A program made the translations under genes and the position numbers. The notes beneath the pieces are model-generated. The model saw nothing but the letters and a program-made list of their open reading frames with translations, did no database searches and was not told where the DNA came from. A stretch of 64,000 bases of DNA. Source: UMGS1532 sp045542355 (lineage in GTDB: Bacteria; Bacillota; Clostridia; Oscillospirales; Acutalibacteraceae). Where the stretch lies: NCBI GenBank assembly GCA_045542355.1, contig JAZQKX010000025.1, positions 1 through 64,000 of the forward strand, in the 5' to 3' direction. Position 1 is the first letter of the stretch. Each line of letters begins with the position of its first letter. Below are positions 17,236 through 26,300 of the stretch, one piece after another.

Positions 17236-17302
17236 TAAATACTCAAAAATGAGTAATTGTTCAAAAATTGCTGAAAAATGCGCAAGAAATGAGCTATGTG
17301 GT

Positions 17303-18052
17303 ATGTTAAAATTCGAAAGACAGCAATAAATTTTAAAGGTTTTGCAGACAAGGCGCCGTTCCAGTGTGAATGAATTGTCAAAGCTTCTGTATACCAGTGC
17401 ATCAAGTATAAGAAGAACACTCGTAGATATGGAAAATCTCAACCTTGTTAGAAGAAGCTACGGAGAAGTTGAGATCTGTGAGAATAATGCATTTGTTATT
17501 CCGCAAAATTTAAGAATGAATAAAGACGCTCTTCAAAAGAAGCTGATTGTCAAAAAGGCGGCGTCCTTGATTCACGACAGTTCGGTTTTATTTTTAGATC
17601 ATTCTTCAACCTGCACCCATTTAGCGTATGAAATAACTCAAAAAAAGGGAATAACGGTGATAACAAATAATATTGATGTAGTTATGTATCTAAAGGATTT
17701 TTCTATAAATCTAATATGTAGCGGTGGTAAGGTTTGCACAGAAGATGTCGATGCACTTGTAGGCGTTGATGCCGAAAGAATTTTTGAAAATACTCGTGCA
17801 GATTTAGCATTTTTCTCCACTCATGCCCTGTCGAATGACGGCACAATTTACGATTGTGTTTATGAAACCGTAGCACTAAGGCAAAAAATGCTGAAAAACG
17901 CACAAAAAAAGGTGTGCTTGTGCACAGAAAACAAACTCGGTATCGGTTCAACATATAAACAATGCACCTTGGGTGATATCGACTATTTAGTCTGCGAATC
18001 CGACAAAGCAAAAATATTTGCAAATTCATTTGATAATTTGACTGTTTTATAA
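17303..18052 (+). pseudogene. DeoR/GlpR-family regulator interrupted by a nonsense codon
   Basis: The natural start ATG (17303) reads MLKFERQQ, then TAA (17327-17329), then ILKVLQTRRRSSVNELSKLL in the same frame. DeoR proteins normally read ERQQ-K/R-IL at this point, so one AAA-to-TAA change explains the stop. The rest is intact: the helix-turn-helix (ELSKLLYTSASSIRRTLVDM) and the sugar-phosphate-isomerase-like effector domain ending NSFDNLTVL. A restart at TTG 17342 (236 residues) would keep the recognition helix but lose the first helix and has only a poorly spaced AAAGG. The gene is divergent from gdpD-egsA, its likely target. It could be dead, a restart product, or read through. Confidence 0.72.
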
Positions 18053-18088
18053 ATTTCAGCAATTCTTTTGTTTAGCGTTCTGAAAATA

Positions 18089-18113
18089 AAAACCACCCTC
18101 AAGGGGTGGTTTG
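18089..18113. terminator. Bidirectional terminator between the DeoR gene and tRNA-Gln
   Basis: Stem ACCACCC / GGGTGGT; the minus-strand tail TTTTTATTTT is stronger and ends tRNA-Gln, and the plus side has TTTGTTTT. Confidence 0.75.
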
Positions 18114-18116
18114 TTT

Positions 18117-18190
18117 TGGCAGCGGAATAGGGATTCGAACCCCAACAAACAGAGTCAGAGTCTGTCGTGCTACCGTTACACAATTCCGCT
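18117..18190 (-). tRNA. tRNA-Gln (CUG)
   Basis: A cloverleaf on the minus strand: acceptor AGCGGAA / TTCCGCT, anticodon stem ACAGA / TCTGT with loop CTCTGAC (anticodon CUG), T-arm with TTCGAAT, discriminator G and an encoded CCA (18117-18119). Confidence 0.95.
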
Positions 18191-18277
18191 ATATCTACTA
18201 TGCAAGAACAACAATAAGCGAGTTCTACCAGCCGTTGCAAAAATCTAATATTGACTAGAATTCTTACAGCAAATATT

Positions 18278-18305
18278 ATTATACATCATTTCGGCTGTTT
18301 GTCAA
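18278..18305 (-). promoter_or_regulatory. Promoter of tRNA-Gln
   Basis: On the minus strand, TTGACA (18300-18305), 16-nt spacer, TATAAT (18278-18283), about 88 nt before the tRNA 5' end. Confidence 0.75.
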
Positions 18306-18358
18306 GTGTTTTTTGAAAAATATTCCACTCTTTTTTCTCGTATCGGACTCACCCTTAT

Positions 18359-18727
18359 TTAATACAATCTCGGCTTCTCTTTATCTATGATATGCTCCAA
18401 TGCAGCATATAACCTTTTTATGTGAATACTAAATTCGTGATTATCGTATTCTGCTAAAAAAGGCAACTCTGCGATAGTTACTCGCACATTTTCCAGCTTA
18501 TTCTCCGACACAAATCTATCCAGTGATTTTTCGTTACTTTCCCAACTGTTTTCCAGCTCGTTGGCAGTAAAGGACGCATCAGTATAATTCCCCTTTTTAT
18601 ACTGAGATGCCACCTTTTTCAGATATCTATCAGTTTCTTTATATACTCTTTTCAGATTATAGTGATGAAAAGTACAAATCCCCACTGTCAGTGCTATCAA
18701 CACAATAGCTGCCCATAGTCTCCTCAT
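18359..18727 (-). CDS. DUF4363 family protein
   Basis: A 122-residue protein of unknown function with one N-terminal membrane helix (about residues 4-22) and an extracytoplasmic helical part (YLKKVASQYKKGNYTDA..., ...IKRLYAALEHIIDKEK). It overlaps the upstream YetF-like gene by four bases, and this pairing recurs in Clostridia, so the two products probably act together at the membrane. Confidence 0.85.
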   Translation of the reverse strand: MRRLWAAIVLIALTVGICTFHHYNLKRVYKETDRYLKKVASQYKKGNYTDASFTANELENSWESNEKSLDRFVSENKLENVRVTIAELPFLAEYDNHEFSIHIKRLYAALEHIIDKEKPRLY

Positions 18728-19401
18728 TTCAAATCATCCCTTTTAATAATCGTGCTATCGCCCTTTGAATCCAAGGTCATGATAAACACTTCCTTTATAT
18801 TTAAACTCTTAGAATTCAGAATTTTAAAAACATCCGCTTTAGTCTTGCCGATGTCATAGAGACCTCGCCTTACTACTTTACCGTCGCTTACAACCAAAGA
18901 GGGATAAACGCCCTCCTCCTGAGGTTTACACACATCACCTGTCTTTGCAGGCTGATAATAAGGCTTTTGCAATACACTGAGAGAGCCATTGCTTTCCAGC
19001 ATAGCATAATCCACCTCATTAATATCAAATATACCCTGTGCACGCAAAAGTTCTATTAAATCGGGAATAGTGATTCGTAGTCGTCTCAAAACCTTCTGCT
19101 GAAGTTTGCCGTTTTTGATTACTAAAGCCGACCTACCATTGGTGAGGGTGTTGACAAAACCGCATTTCATAGAAATTATTGATATTATTATCTCAAGTAT
19201 AATCAACACAAAAACCGATACTATTGCGATTAGCAAGGGATTTGACGGATCCTGAATAGGAATTGCGGCTATTTCCGAAATGAGAAGTGTAACAACCAAA
19301 TCCGACGGTTGCATATCACCTACCTGACGTTTGCCCATTATTCGCATAGCAAAAACCACCAACACATATAAAATCGCTGTTCTTATTATAATTGTGAGCA
19401 T
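18724..19401 (-). CDS. YetF-like membrane protein (DUF421)
   Basis: The role is unclear. The 225 residues have three N-terminal hydrophobic segments, the hallmark RIMGKRQVGDMQPSDLVVTLLISE segment (key residues MGKRQ and PSDLV, about 22-40), and a cytoplasmic C-terminal domain with LRAQGIFDINEVDYAMLESNG. The second ATG (19401) is chosen because GAGGAG stands six bases before it; the first ATG overlaps that site. The gene is translationally coupled to the DUF4363 gene. Confidence 0.88.
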   Translation of the reverse strand: MLTIIIRTAILYVLVVFAMRIMGKRQVGDMQPSDLVVTLLISEIAAIPIQDPSNPLLIAIVSVFVLIILEIIISIISMKCGFVNTLTNGRSALVIKNGKLQQKVLRRLRITIPDLIELLRAQGIFDINEVDYAMLESNGSLSVLQKPYYQPAKTGDVCKPQEEGVYPSLVVSDGKVVRRGLYDIGKTKADVFKILNSKSLNIKEVFIMTLDSKGDSTIIKRDDLK

Positions 19402-19515
19402 TGGCATCTCCTCGAATAATTATTGACTTTATATATTTTACCAAAAATAGCCCTATATATACAAAAAAGCCGACGCCAATCGGCATCGGTTTTTTGCATA
19501 TTATAGAAAAGGAAT

Positions 19516-19800
19516 TTAATGAGAAATCTTTAATATAATATTGAGTCGGTCTTTGTAATTAAACTCGGCGTTGTCCTGAAGCAGACCGTTGGCCTCAAAG
19601 ACCTTGATGATGGCAAGATATGTGTCCCAACCCATGGGAGCTACGTTTCGCTCGATATCAGAAATTGTCTGTCTGCTCTTGCCAATTTTCCCTGCCAGCT
19701 CACTTTGCGAAATGCGGAGCTGCTTTCTGAATGACGGGAGTTCGCTAATTAATTCCTTGATAAGGATTTGCCGTTCTTCGCTAATCTTAAATTCCGGCAT
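19516..19800 (-). CDS. XRE-family helix-turn-helix regulator
   Basis: A 94-residue DNA-binding protein, essentially one HTH_3 domain: RKQLRISQSELAGKIGKSRQ followed by TISDIERNVAPMGWDTYLAI. No partner domain and no adjacent toxin or phage gene is present. The ATG at 19800 follows GGAGAGAGG. A perfect inverted repeat in its own promoter suggests autorepression. Its targets are unknown. Confidence 0.85.
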   Translation of the reverse strand: MPEFKISEERQILIKELISELPSFRKQLRISQSELAGKIGKSRQTISDIERNVAPMGWDTYLAIIKVFEANGLLQDNAEFNYKDRLNIILKISH

Positions 19801-19822
19801 AGTATTACCTCTCTCCAAAAAA

Positions 19823-19872
19823 ATAGAAAATTTCTATATATATATTATATAATTTCGCAAAATACTTGTCAA
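19823..19872 (-). promoter_or_regulatory. Promoter and putative operator of the XRE regulator
   Basis: On the minus strand, TTGACA (19867-19872), 17-nt spacer, TATAAT (19844-19849). Just downstream of the -10 is a perfect inverted repeat ATAGAAA-A-TTTCTAT (19823-19837) placed where a bound repressor would block initiation. Confidence 0.65.
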
Positions 19873-20133
19873 GGAATTTTGGTTAGTTTGATTAATTTCG
19901 TGAGTTTAGCCAACAAAGAATGTAGTCACTTGACAAAATGTTCGCGGAATTTGTGCAATAGTGTAACATAGTGCAAAATCTTGTAATTTTAAACTAAAAG
20001 AACCTGATCAAATCTTCTTTAATTTTATACGGTTTTCAAACTTAAATCTATTATACCCAAGGAGGATAAGTTTATATCTAAAGATTTTAATTCCACTACT
20101 GAAAGCTGTGTTTATGCTAAAGCTAAAACAAAC
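19873..20133. other. Intergenic stretch without a supported gene
   Basis: This AT-rich region holds a TTGACA (19928-19933) without a good -10 box, and AAGGAGG (20060-20066) without a start codon at proper spacing. The bases after it give no recognisable peptide. It may be a remnant or an unrecognised small RNA, but nothing firmer can be claimed. Confidence 0.4.
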
Positions 20134-20159
20134 AACCGCCACGGGATTCCGTGGCGGTT
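20134..20159. terminator. Terminator of the purine operon
   Basis: A strong stem AACCGCCACGG / CCGTGGCGGTT just after purC. On the minus strand it is followed by TTTGTTTGTTTT. Confidence 0.8.
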
Positions 20160-20186
20160 GAACAAAGTCTATTTGCTTGTGAAGAC

Positions 20187-20870
20187 TTATCTGTTGTTGA
20201 TAAGCTTGGTGAGTTCTACAGGCTCAACGATTTTGCCGTCCTTATAAACACGCATGTTTCCTGAGGCGATTTCGTCGATGAGGATAACCTCTCCGTTATT
20301 ATAGCCAAACTCAAACTTGATATCCCAGAGGTCGAGACCAATGGACTTAAGGTCGTCGGCTACTACCTTTGTGATTTTAAGGGTCTGCTCTTTCATGCTC
20401 TGGAACATTTCGGGGGTCATAACACCCAATGCGGCAAGGCCCTCCCCTGTTACCAGCGGGTCACCCTTTTCGTCATTTTTGAAGGTGCACTCAACATAGC
20501 CGCCCTCCAAAACTGTGCCGTCTTCGATGTATTCGCCATAACGACGGATAAAGCTACCTGTTGCAACGAGGCGGCAGATAACCTCAAGACCGTGTCCAAA
20601 TACAGTTGCAGGGAGAACCTCCATGGTTGCATCCTCTAAATTTGCGCTAACATAATGGGTCTTAACGCCTGCTTCCTTCAAAAGCTCAAAGTAGCGGATT
20701 GAGGTTTCAAGATTCGCCTTGCCAATGCCCTCGATTGTGAGTCCGACAGTATTTTCACCTGGGTCGAAAACACCGTCTTTACCTGTGCAATCGTCCTTGA
20801 ACTTGAGCATTACGTTGCCGTTGTCAAGAGAATATACGTCTTTGGTTTTACCTTCATAGATTTTTTTCAT
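20187..20870 (-). CDS. purC: Phosphoribosylaminoimidazole-succinocarboxamide synthase (SAICAR synthetase)
   Basis: Joins aspartate to CAIR with ATP in purine synthesis. The 227 residues start at MKKIYEGKTKDVY; AAGGAG lies eight bases ahead, and a GTG three codons upstream is rejected. Typical motifs are LMLKFKDDC-like DDCTGKDG, EVICRLVATGSFIRRYG and IDEIASGNMR near the C-terminus, where DE is catalytic. It is the last gene of the purine run, separated from rdgB by about 220 nt that may hold a weak extra promoter (TGTTCA-N17-TAAAAT on the minus strand). Confidence 0.96.
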   Translation of the reverse strand: MKKIYEGKTKDVYSLDNGNVMLKFKDDCTGKDGVFDPGENTVGLTIEGIGKANLETSIRYFELLKEAGVKTHYVSANLEDATMEVLPATVFGHGLEVICRLVATGSFIRRYGEYIEDGTVLEGGYVECTFKNDEKGDPLVTGEGLAALGVMTPEMFQSMKEQTLKITKVVADDLKSIGLDLWDIKFEFGYNNGEVILIDEIASGNMRVYKDGKIVEPVELTKLINNR

Positions 20871-21094
20871 GGTGCACACTCCTTATATTTCCTTGTGGAC
20901 GAAGGGAAAGCTAACGCCCGCAAAATTACAAAATTGGTTAGATACAGAAAACGCGGTTTTTTTACTGAATATATTTTAACATACTTCTTCGCAACTGAAC
21001 AGATATTTTACCAAGAAAATTGCATATATTCAAAAATTTCTGTTATATGACAAAAAATGCAGTTTTAATAATTTGATTTTTTAGCAAAATTTCA

Positions 21095-21694
21095 CTACTG
21101 CACCGAAAATTCGGGGTCGTTCTCCAGAATTTTCATAAGCCGCCTTAAGGCATTTCCCCTGTGGCTTATTGCATTTTTTTGCTCTGCTGTAAGCTCTGCC
21201 GCCGTGCAACCAAGCTCGGGCAGATAGAAATATGGGTCATAGCCAAAGCCACCCTCCCCTGCTCGATTTTCGGTGATTACGCCATGCATATAATCCTCAG
21301 CTTTATAAACCCGACCGTCGGGAGCTACAAGGGCTATTGAGCAGACATAGTGAGCTCGTTTATCCGCCTTATCCCGAAGCAGGTCGAGAAGCTTTTGATT
21401 ATTGGCTTCGTCGTCGCCATGGTGTCCGCAAAAACGGGCGGAATGTATACCAGGTGCTCCGCCTAAAGCGTCGGCACATATACCGCTGTCGTCAGCTAAA
21501 GCAAAACATCCCGAAAGCTCGGCAATTTCCCGAGCTTTTTTCAGAGCATTTTCAAAAAAGGTTGAGCCGTCTTCCACCGTTTCGTGGTCCATTCCAGCCT
21601 CTTTGAGAGAAAGAATCTCTCCAAAAAACTTTCCGAGAATAGTCTTGATTTCGGTGATTTTATGAGCATTGTTCGATGCGATAATAAGCTTCAT
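21095..21694 (-). CDS. rdgB: XTP/dITP diphosphatase (RdgB/HAM1)
   Basis: Hydrolyses non-canonical purine triphosphates (ITP, XTP) to monophosphates and so keeps them out of nucleic acids. The 199 residues show the N-terminal SNNAHKITEI substrate loop, ADDSGICADALGGAPGIHSAR near residue 66, and the C-terminal SHRGNALR. It lies in the purine operon ten bases after fhs, a sensible place for a purine house-cleaning enzyme. AAGGTG precedes the ATG. Confidence 0.95.
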   Translation of the reverse strand: MKLIIASNNAHKITEIKTILGKFFGEILSLKEAGMDHETVEDGSTFFENALKKAREIAELSGCFALADDSGICADALGGAPGIHSARFCGHHGDDEANNQKLLDLLRDKADKRAHYVCSIALVAPDGRVYKAEDYMHGVITENRAGEGGFGYDPYFYLPELGCTAAELTAEQKNAISHRGNALRRLMKILENDPEFSVQ

Positions 21695-21704
21695 GTTACA
21701 CACC

Positions 21705-23378
21705 TTAGAATAGTCCTGAAATCACGCCGTTTTCATCCACGTCAATTCTTTCTGCGGCGGGTACCTTTGGAAGTCCAGGCATGGTCATAATGTCGCCTGT
21801 GAGAACAACAATGAAACCTGCGCCTGCGGAAATTTTGACATTCTTAATTGTTACGGTGAAGTCCTCGGGAGCGCCAAGCTTTGTTGGGTCATCAGAGAAG
21901 CTGTACTGGGTCTTAGCCATACAAACAGGGCAATTACCAAAGCCCATTTCGGTGAGCTTTACAATCTGCTTTTTAGCGTTTGGGGTAACGCTGATTCCAT
22001 TGCCGCCGTATACCTTTTTAACAACAGCCTCAATTTTATCCTCGATTGTACCCTCTAAGCCATAGCTAAAGGTGAAGTCACCCTTTTCCTCCTCGCAAAG
22101 GCGCACTACCTCACGGGCGAGTTCCTCGCCACCTTTACCGCCCTCTGCCCAAACGTTGGAAAGGACTACATTTACACCCAACTCGCGACATTTATCTATG
22201 ATAAATTCAACCTCTTTGTCGGTATCAGTGGGGAAACGGTTAACAGCCACAACGCAAGGAAGTTTGTAAACATTCTTGATATTGGAAATGTGGCGGAGAA
22301 GGTTAGGAATGCCCTTTTCGAGAGCAGGAATATTTTCGGAATTAAGCTCAGTTTTTGCAACACCGCCGTGCATTTTAAGGGCACGGATTGTGGCAACCAT
22401 AACTACTGCGGAGGGGGTAAGCCCAGCCATGCGGCACTTGATATCAAGGAATTTTTCAGCGCCGAGGTCTGCGCCGAAGCCAGCCTCAGTGATGGCATAG
22501 TCACCCATCTTAAGAGCCATTTTGGTGGCAATAACAGAGTTACATCCATGGGCAATATTGGCGAAGGGACCGCCGTGTACAAAAGCGGGAGTTCCCTCTA
22601 AGGTCTGCACAAGGTTAGGCTTGATAGCGTCCTTTAAAAGGGCTGTCATAGCACCCTGAGCATTGAGTTGACCGCAGGTTACAGGCTCGTCGTTAAAGTT
22701 GTATCCAACGATAATTCTTGAAAGTCTTTCCTTTAAATCAGTTATGGAATCGGCAAGGCAGAGAACAGCCATGATTTCACTTGCAACGGTGATGTCAAAG
22801 CCATCCTCACGGGGAACGCCGTTGACTCTGCCACCGAGACCATCGGTTACAAAACGGAGCTGTCGGTCGTTCATGTCAACGCAACGCTTCCAGGTGATTC
22901 TACGAACATCAATCCCTAACGCATTTCCCTGATGGATGTGGTTATCCAACATTGCGGCAAGAAGGTTATTTGCCGCGCCAATAGCGTGGAAGTCACCTGT
23001 GAAGTGGAGATTGATGTCCTCCATAGGCACAACCTGAGCGTAACCGCCGCCTGCGGCACCGCCCTTGATACCGAATACAGGGCCTAAAGAGGGCTCACGG
23101 AGAGCAACGGTAACATTTTTACCTATTCTCTTCATGCCGTCTGCAAGACCGATTGTTGTGGTGGTCTTACCCTCACCCGCGGGGGTGGGGGTAATTGCTG
23201 TTACCAACACAAGTTTACCGTTTTTATTTGAATTCTTTAGCAGGGATAAATCAATCTTTGCCTTGTATTTGCCGTAGTGCTCCAAATATTCTTCGTCCAC
23301 ACCTGCGGATTTTGCTACCTCGGATATGGGGAGCATTTTGCACTGCTGAGCAATTTCAATATCGGATAAATATGCCAT
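21705..23378 (-). CDS. fhs: Formate--tetrahydrofolate ligase
   Basis: Makes 10-formyl-THF from formate, THF and ATP. The 557 residues carry the P-loop TPTPAGEGKTTTTIGLADG region (about 62-78, key GEGKTT) and the folate-site stretch EPSLGPVFGIKGGAAGGGYAQ (key EPSLGP and GGAAGGG). It starts at MAYLSDIEI, eight bases after AAGGAG. It sits inside the purine operon and supplies the cofactor for PurN and AICAR transformylase, with formate coming from pyruvate formate-lyase. No FolD or FchA is in the window. Confidence 0.97.
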   Translation of the reverse strand: MAYLSDIEIAQQCKMLPISEVAKSAGVDEEYLEHYGKYKAKIDLSLLKNSNKNGKLVLVTAITPTPAGEGKTTTTIGLADGMKRIGKNVTVALREPSLGPVFGIKGGAAGGGYAQVVPMEDINLHFTGDFHAIGAANNLLAAMLDNHIHQGNALGIDVRRITWKRCVDMNDRQLRFVTDGLGGRVNGVPREDGFDITVASEIMAVLCLADSITDLKERLSRIIVGYNFNDEPVTCGQLNAQGAMTALLKDAIKPNLVQTLEGTPAFVHGGPFANIAHGCNSVIATKMALKMGDYAITEAGFGADLGAEKFLDIKCRMAGLTPSAVVMVATIRALKMHGGVAKTELNSENIPALEKGIPNLLRHISNIKNVYKLPCVVAVNRFPTDTDKEVEFIIDKCRELGVNVVLSNVWAEGGKGGEELAREVVRLCEEEKGDFTFSYGLEGTIEDKIEAVVKKVYGGNGISVTPNAKKQIVKLTEMGFGNCPVCMAKTQYSFSDDPTKLGAPEDFTVTIKNVKISAGAGFIVVLTGDIMTMPGLPKVPAAERIDVDENGVISGLF

Positions 23379-23390
23379 TTGTGACACTCC

Positions 23391-26300
23391 TTATTTAAAG
23401 AATTTTACGGCAGATTCGAACATCTTGATATCGTAATCGCCGAGTACATTTTGATAAAGGCCCTTACCAACACGCTCGGAATGACCCATTTTCCCGAACA
23501 CTCTGCCGTCGGGAGAAGTGATACCCTCAATAGCGTAGAGAGAGTTGTTGGGGTTAAACTGAACGTCGGTGGTGGCATTGCCACTGAAATCAACATACTG
23601 AGTTGCAATCTGACCATTGGCGGCAAGTTCGCGAATTACCGATTCGGGAGCTAAGAATCTACCCTCACCATGGGAAATCGGCACACTGTAGACCTCGCCA
23701 ACCTCTGTGCCTGAAAGCCAGGGAGATTTATTTGAGGCAATTCTTGTGCGAACTATCTTGGACTGGTGACGGGAGATGGTGTTAAAGGTAAGGGTTGGGC
23801 AGTTTTCGTCGGTTTCGACTATCTTGCCAAAGGGTACAAGTCCCAATTTGATAAGAGCTTGGAAACCGTTACAAATACCGCAAATAAGACCACCGCGGTT
23901 GTCCATCAAATCGCTTACTGCATCAGATACATTTCCGTTTCTGAAGAAAGCGGTGATAAACTTACCTGAGCCGTCGGGCTCGTCTCCACCCGAGAAACCA
24001 CCTGGGATGAATATCATGTTGGATTCGCGAAGCTTGTTTGTAAAGGTTTCGGCGCTACGGGCGATGCTCTCGGCAGACAGATTATTAATAACAATTATCT
24101 CTGCCTCTGCGCCTGCGGCTTCTGCAGCCTTCGCGCTGTCGTATTCACAGTTTGTGCCTGGGAATACGGGAATGATAACCTTAGGCTTCGCAACCTTGAT
24201 TGTGGGAGCAACACGGCTCTCTGCAGAATATGAGAAGTTTTCTACATTTCCGCTCTGCTCTATATTACAGCTATATACACTTTCCAACTTACCCTCATAA
24301 AGAGCTTCAAGCTCAGCCATATTAAGGCTTTCGCCATTATATTCCATACCACTCTCGGTGATTTCACCGATAAGCTTGGCGCCCTCGATATCCTCTGAGG
24401 TTTCCAAAAGGAAGGATGCGTAGTTATAGCCGAAGATATCCTCAATGGATAAAGCATCGTTAAATTTAAAGCCGAAGCCGTTACCGATGCACATCTTATA
24501 GATACCTTCTGCAACACCGCCTAAGGTTGGGGTCCAACATGCCACAGCCTTACCGCTGCGGAGAAGGTCGGTAACCTTGTCGTAAAGCTTCAAGAGAGAA
24601 TCGGTTTTGGGCAGGTCGTTTTCGTCGTATTCGGGAGTGAGAAGAACTACCTTATTACCGCACTTCTTGAATTCGGGAGATACAACATCGTTGATTTTAT
24701 CGGTTGTAACTGCGAAAGAAACCAAGGTGGGAGGAACATCAAGCTTTTCAAATGTACCGCTCATGGAGTCCTTTCCGCCGATAGAGGCAATACCTAAATC
24801 TTTTTGGGCGGTGAAAGCGCCGAGGAGGGCTGCCAAGGGCTTACCCCAACGGGTTGCATCCTTGCCTGGACGCTCGAAATATTCCTGGAATGTTAAATAT
24901 ACATCCTCAAATTTTGCACCTGTTGCAATAAGTTTGGAAACAGATTCAATAACGGCTAAATATGCGCCGTGATAAGGGCTTTTTTCGGTGATAAAGGGGT
25001 TATATCCCCAGGACATAAAGGAAACGGTTGAGGTATCCTTTTTCTCTTGGCTCACCTTTTGCACCATAGCCTGAATGGGGGTACGCTGGTTTTTACCGCC
25101 AAAGGGCATTAGAACTGTACCTGCGCCGATGGTGGAGTCAAAGCGCTCGGAAAGACCACGCTTTGAACAAACATTAAGGTCGGATACAAGAGCCTTATAA
25201 TTTTCACCGAAGCTACCGCTTACGGATTTCTTATAATCCTCAGCCTTTACCGATTCAATATCAATATGCTTTTCAGCACCATTGGAATTAAGGAACTCAC
25301 GGCTGATATCACAAATCTTTTTGCCGTTCCAGGTCATAGTGAGACGAGGGTCGGCTTTAACCTCGGCAACAACGGTTGCTTCAAGGTTTTCCAGCTTTGC
25401 TGCAGCAAGAAAAGCATCAACATCTTTTTTCTCAACAACAACCGCCATACGTTCCTGAGATTCACTGATTGCAAGTTCAGTGCCGTCGAGGCCCTCGTAT
25501 TTCTTAGGAACAGCGTTGAGGTCGATCTCCAGACCGTCGGCAAGTTCGCCGATGGCAACCGAAACACCGCCTGCGCCAAAGTCGTTACAACGCTTAATCA
25601 TACGGCAAACATCGCCATTGCGGAAAAGTCTTTGGAGCTTACGCTCCTCGGGGGCATTACCCTTTTGCACCTCAGCACCACAGGTTTCGAGAGATTCGAG
25701 GGTGTGGGATTTAGAGGAGCCTGTTGCACCGCCACAGCCGTCGCGACCTGTTCTTCCGCCGAGAAGAATAACTATATCCCCTGCCTCGGGACGCTCACGG
25801 CGAACATTCTTTGCGGGAGCGGCAGCAATAACTGCGCCAATTTCCATACGCTTTGCGGCATAGCCGTCGTGGTAAAGCTCATCTACGATACCTGTTGCAA
25901 GACCGATCTGGTTACCATAGGAAGAATAACCTGCGGCAGCAGTGGTAACAATCTTACGTTGGGGAAGTTTGCCTTCCATGGTTTCTTTAACAGGTTTTAA
26001 TGGATCGGCCGCACCTGTTACACGCATTGCGGCATAAACATAAGAACGACCTGAAAGCGGGTCACGGATAGCGCCGCCGATACAGGTTGCGGCACCACCA
26101 AAGGGCTCGATTTCGGTGGGATGATTGTGAGTCTCGTTCTTAAAGAGAAGCAACCAAGGCTCCACCTTACCGTCAACATCTACATCGATTTTAACAGTAC
26201 AAGCATTGATTTCCTCCGACTCGTCAAGTTTGGGAAGTTTGCCCTTTGCCTTTAAGTATCTTGTGGCAATAGTGGCAACATCCATAAGGTTGATAGGCTT

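Noticed and set aside
20060..20133. Small gene after AAGGAGG
   Set aside because: No start codon at workable spacing and no recognisable peptide; the bases run into the terminator of the purine operon.
20871..21094. Purine riboswitch or a second ZTP switch ahead of purC
   Set aside because: No conserved aptamer core such as CCGTCTGGGC is visible; only a weak promoter-like sequence was seen.
25266..26000. A 244-codon plus-strand open frame over purL
   Set aside because: It lies fully inside purL, has no start signals and a composition expected of an antisense frame.
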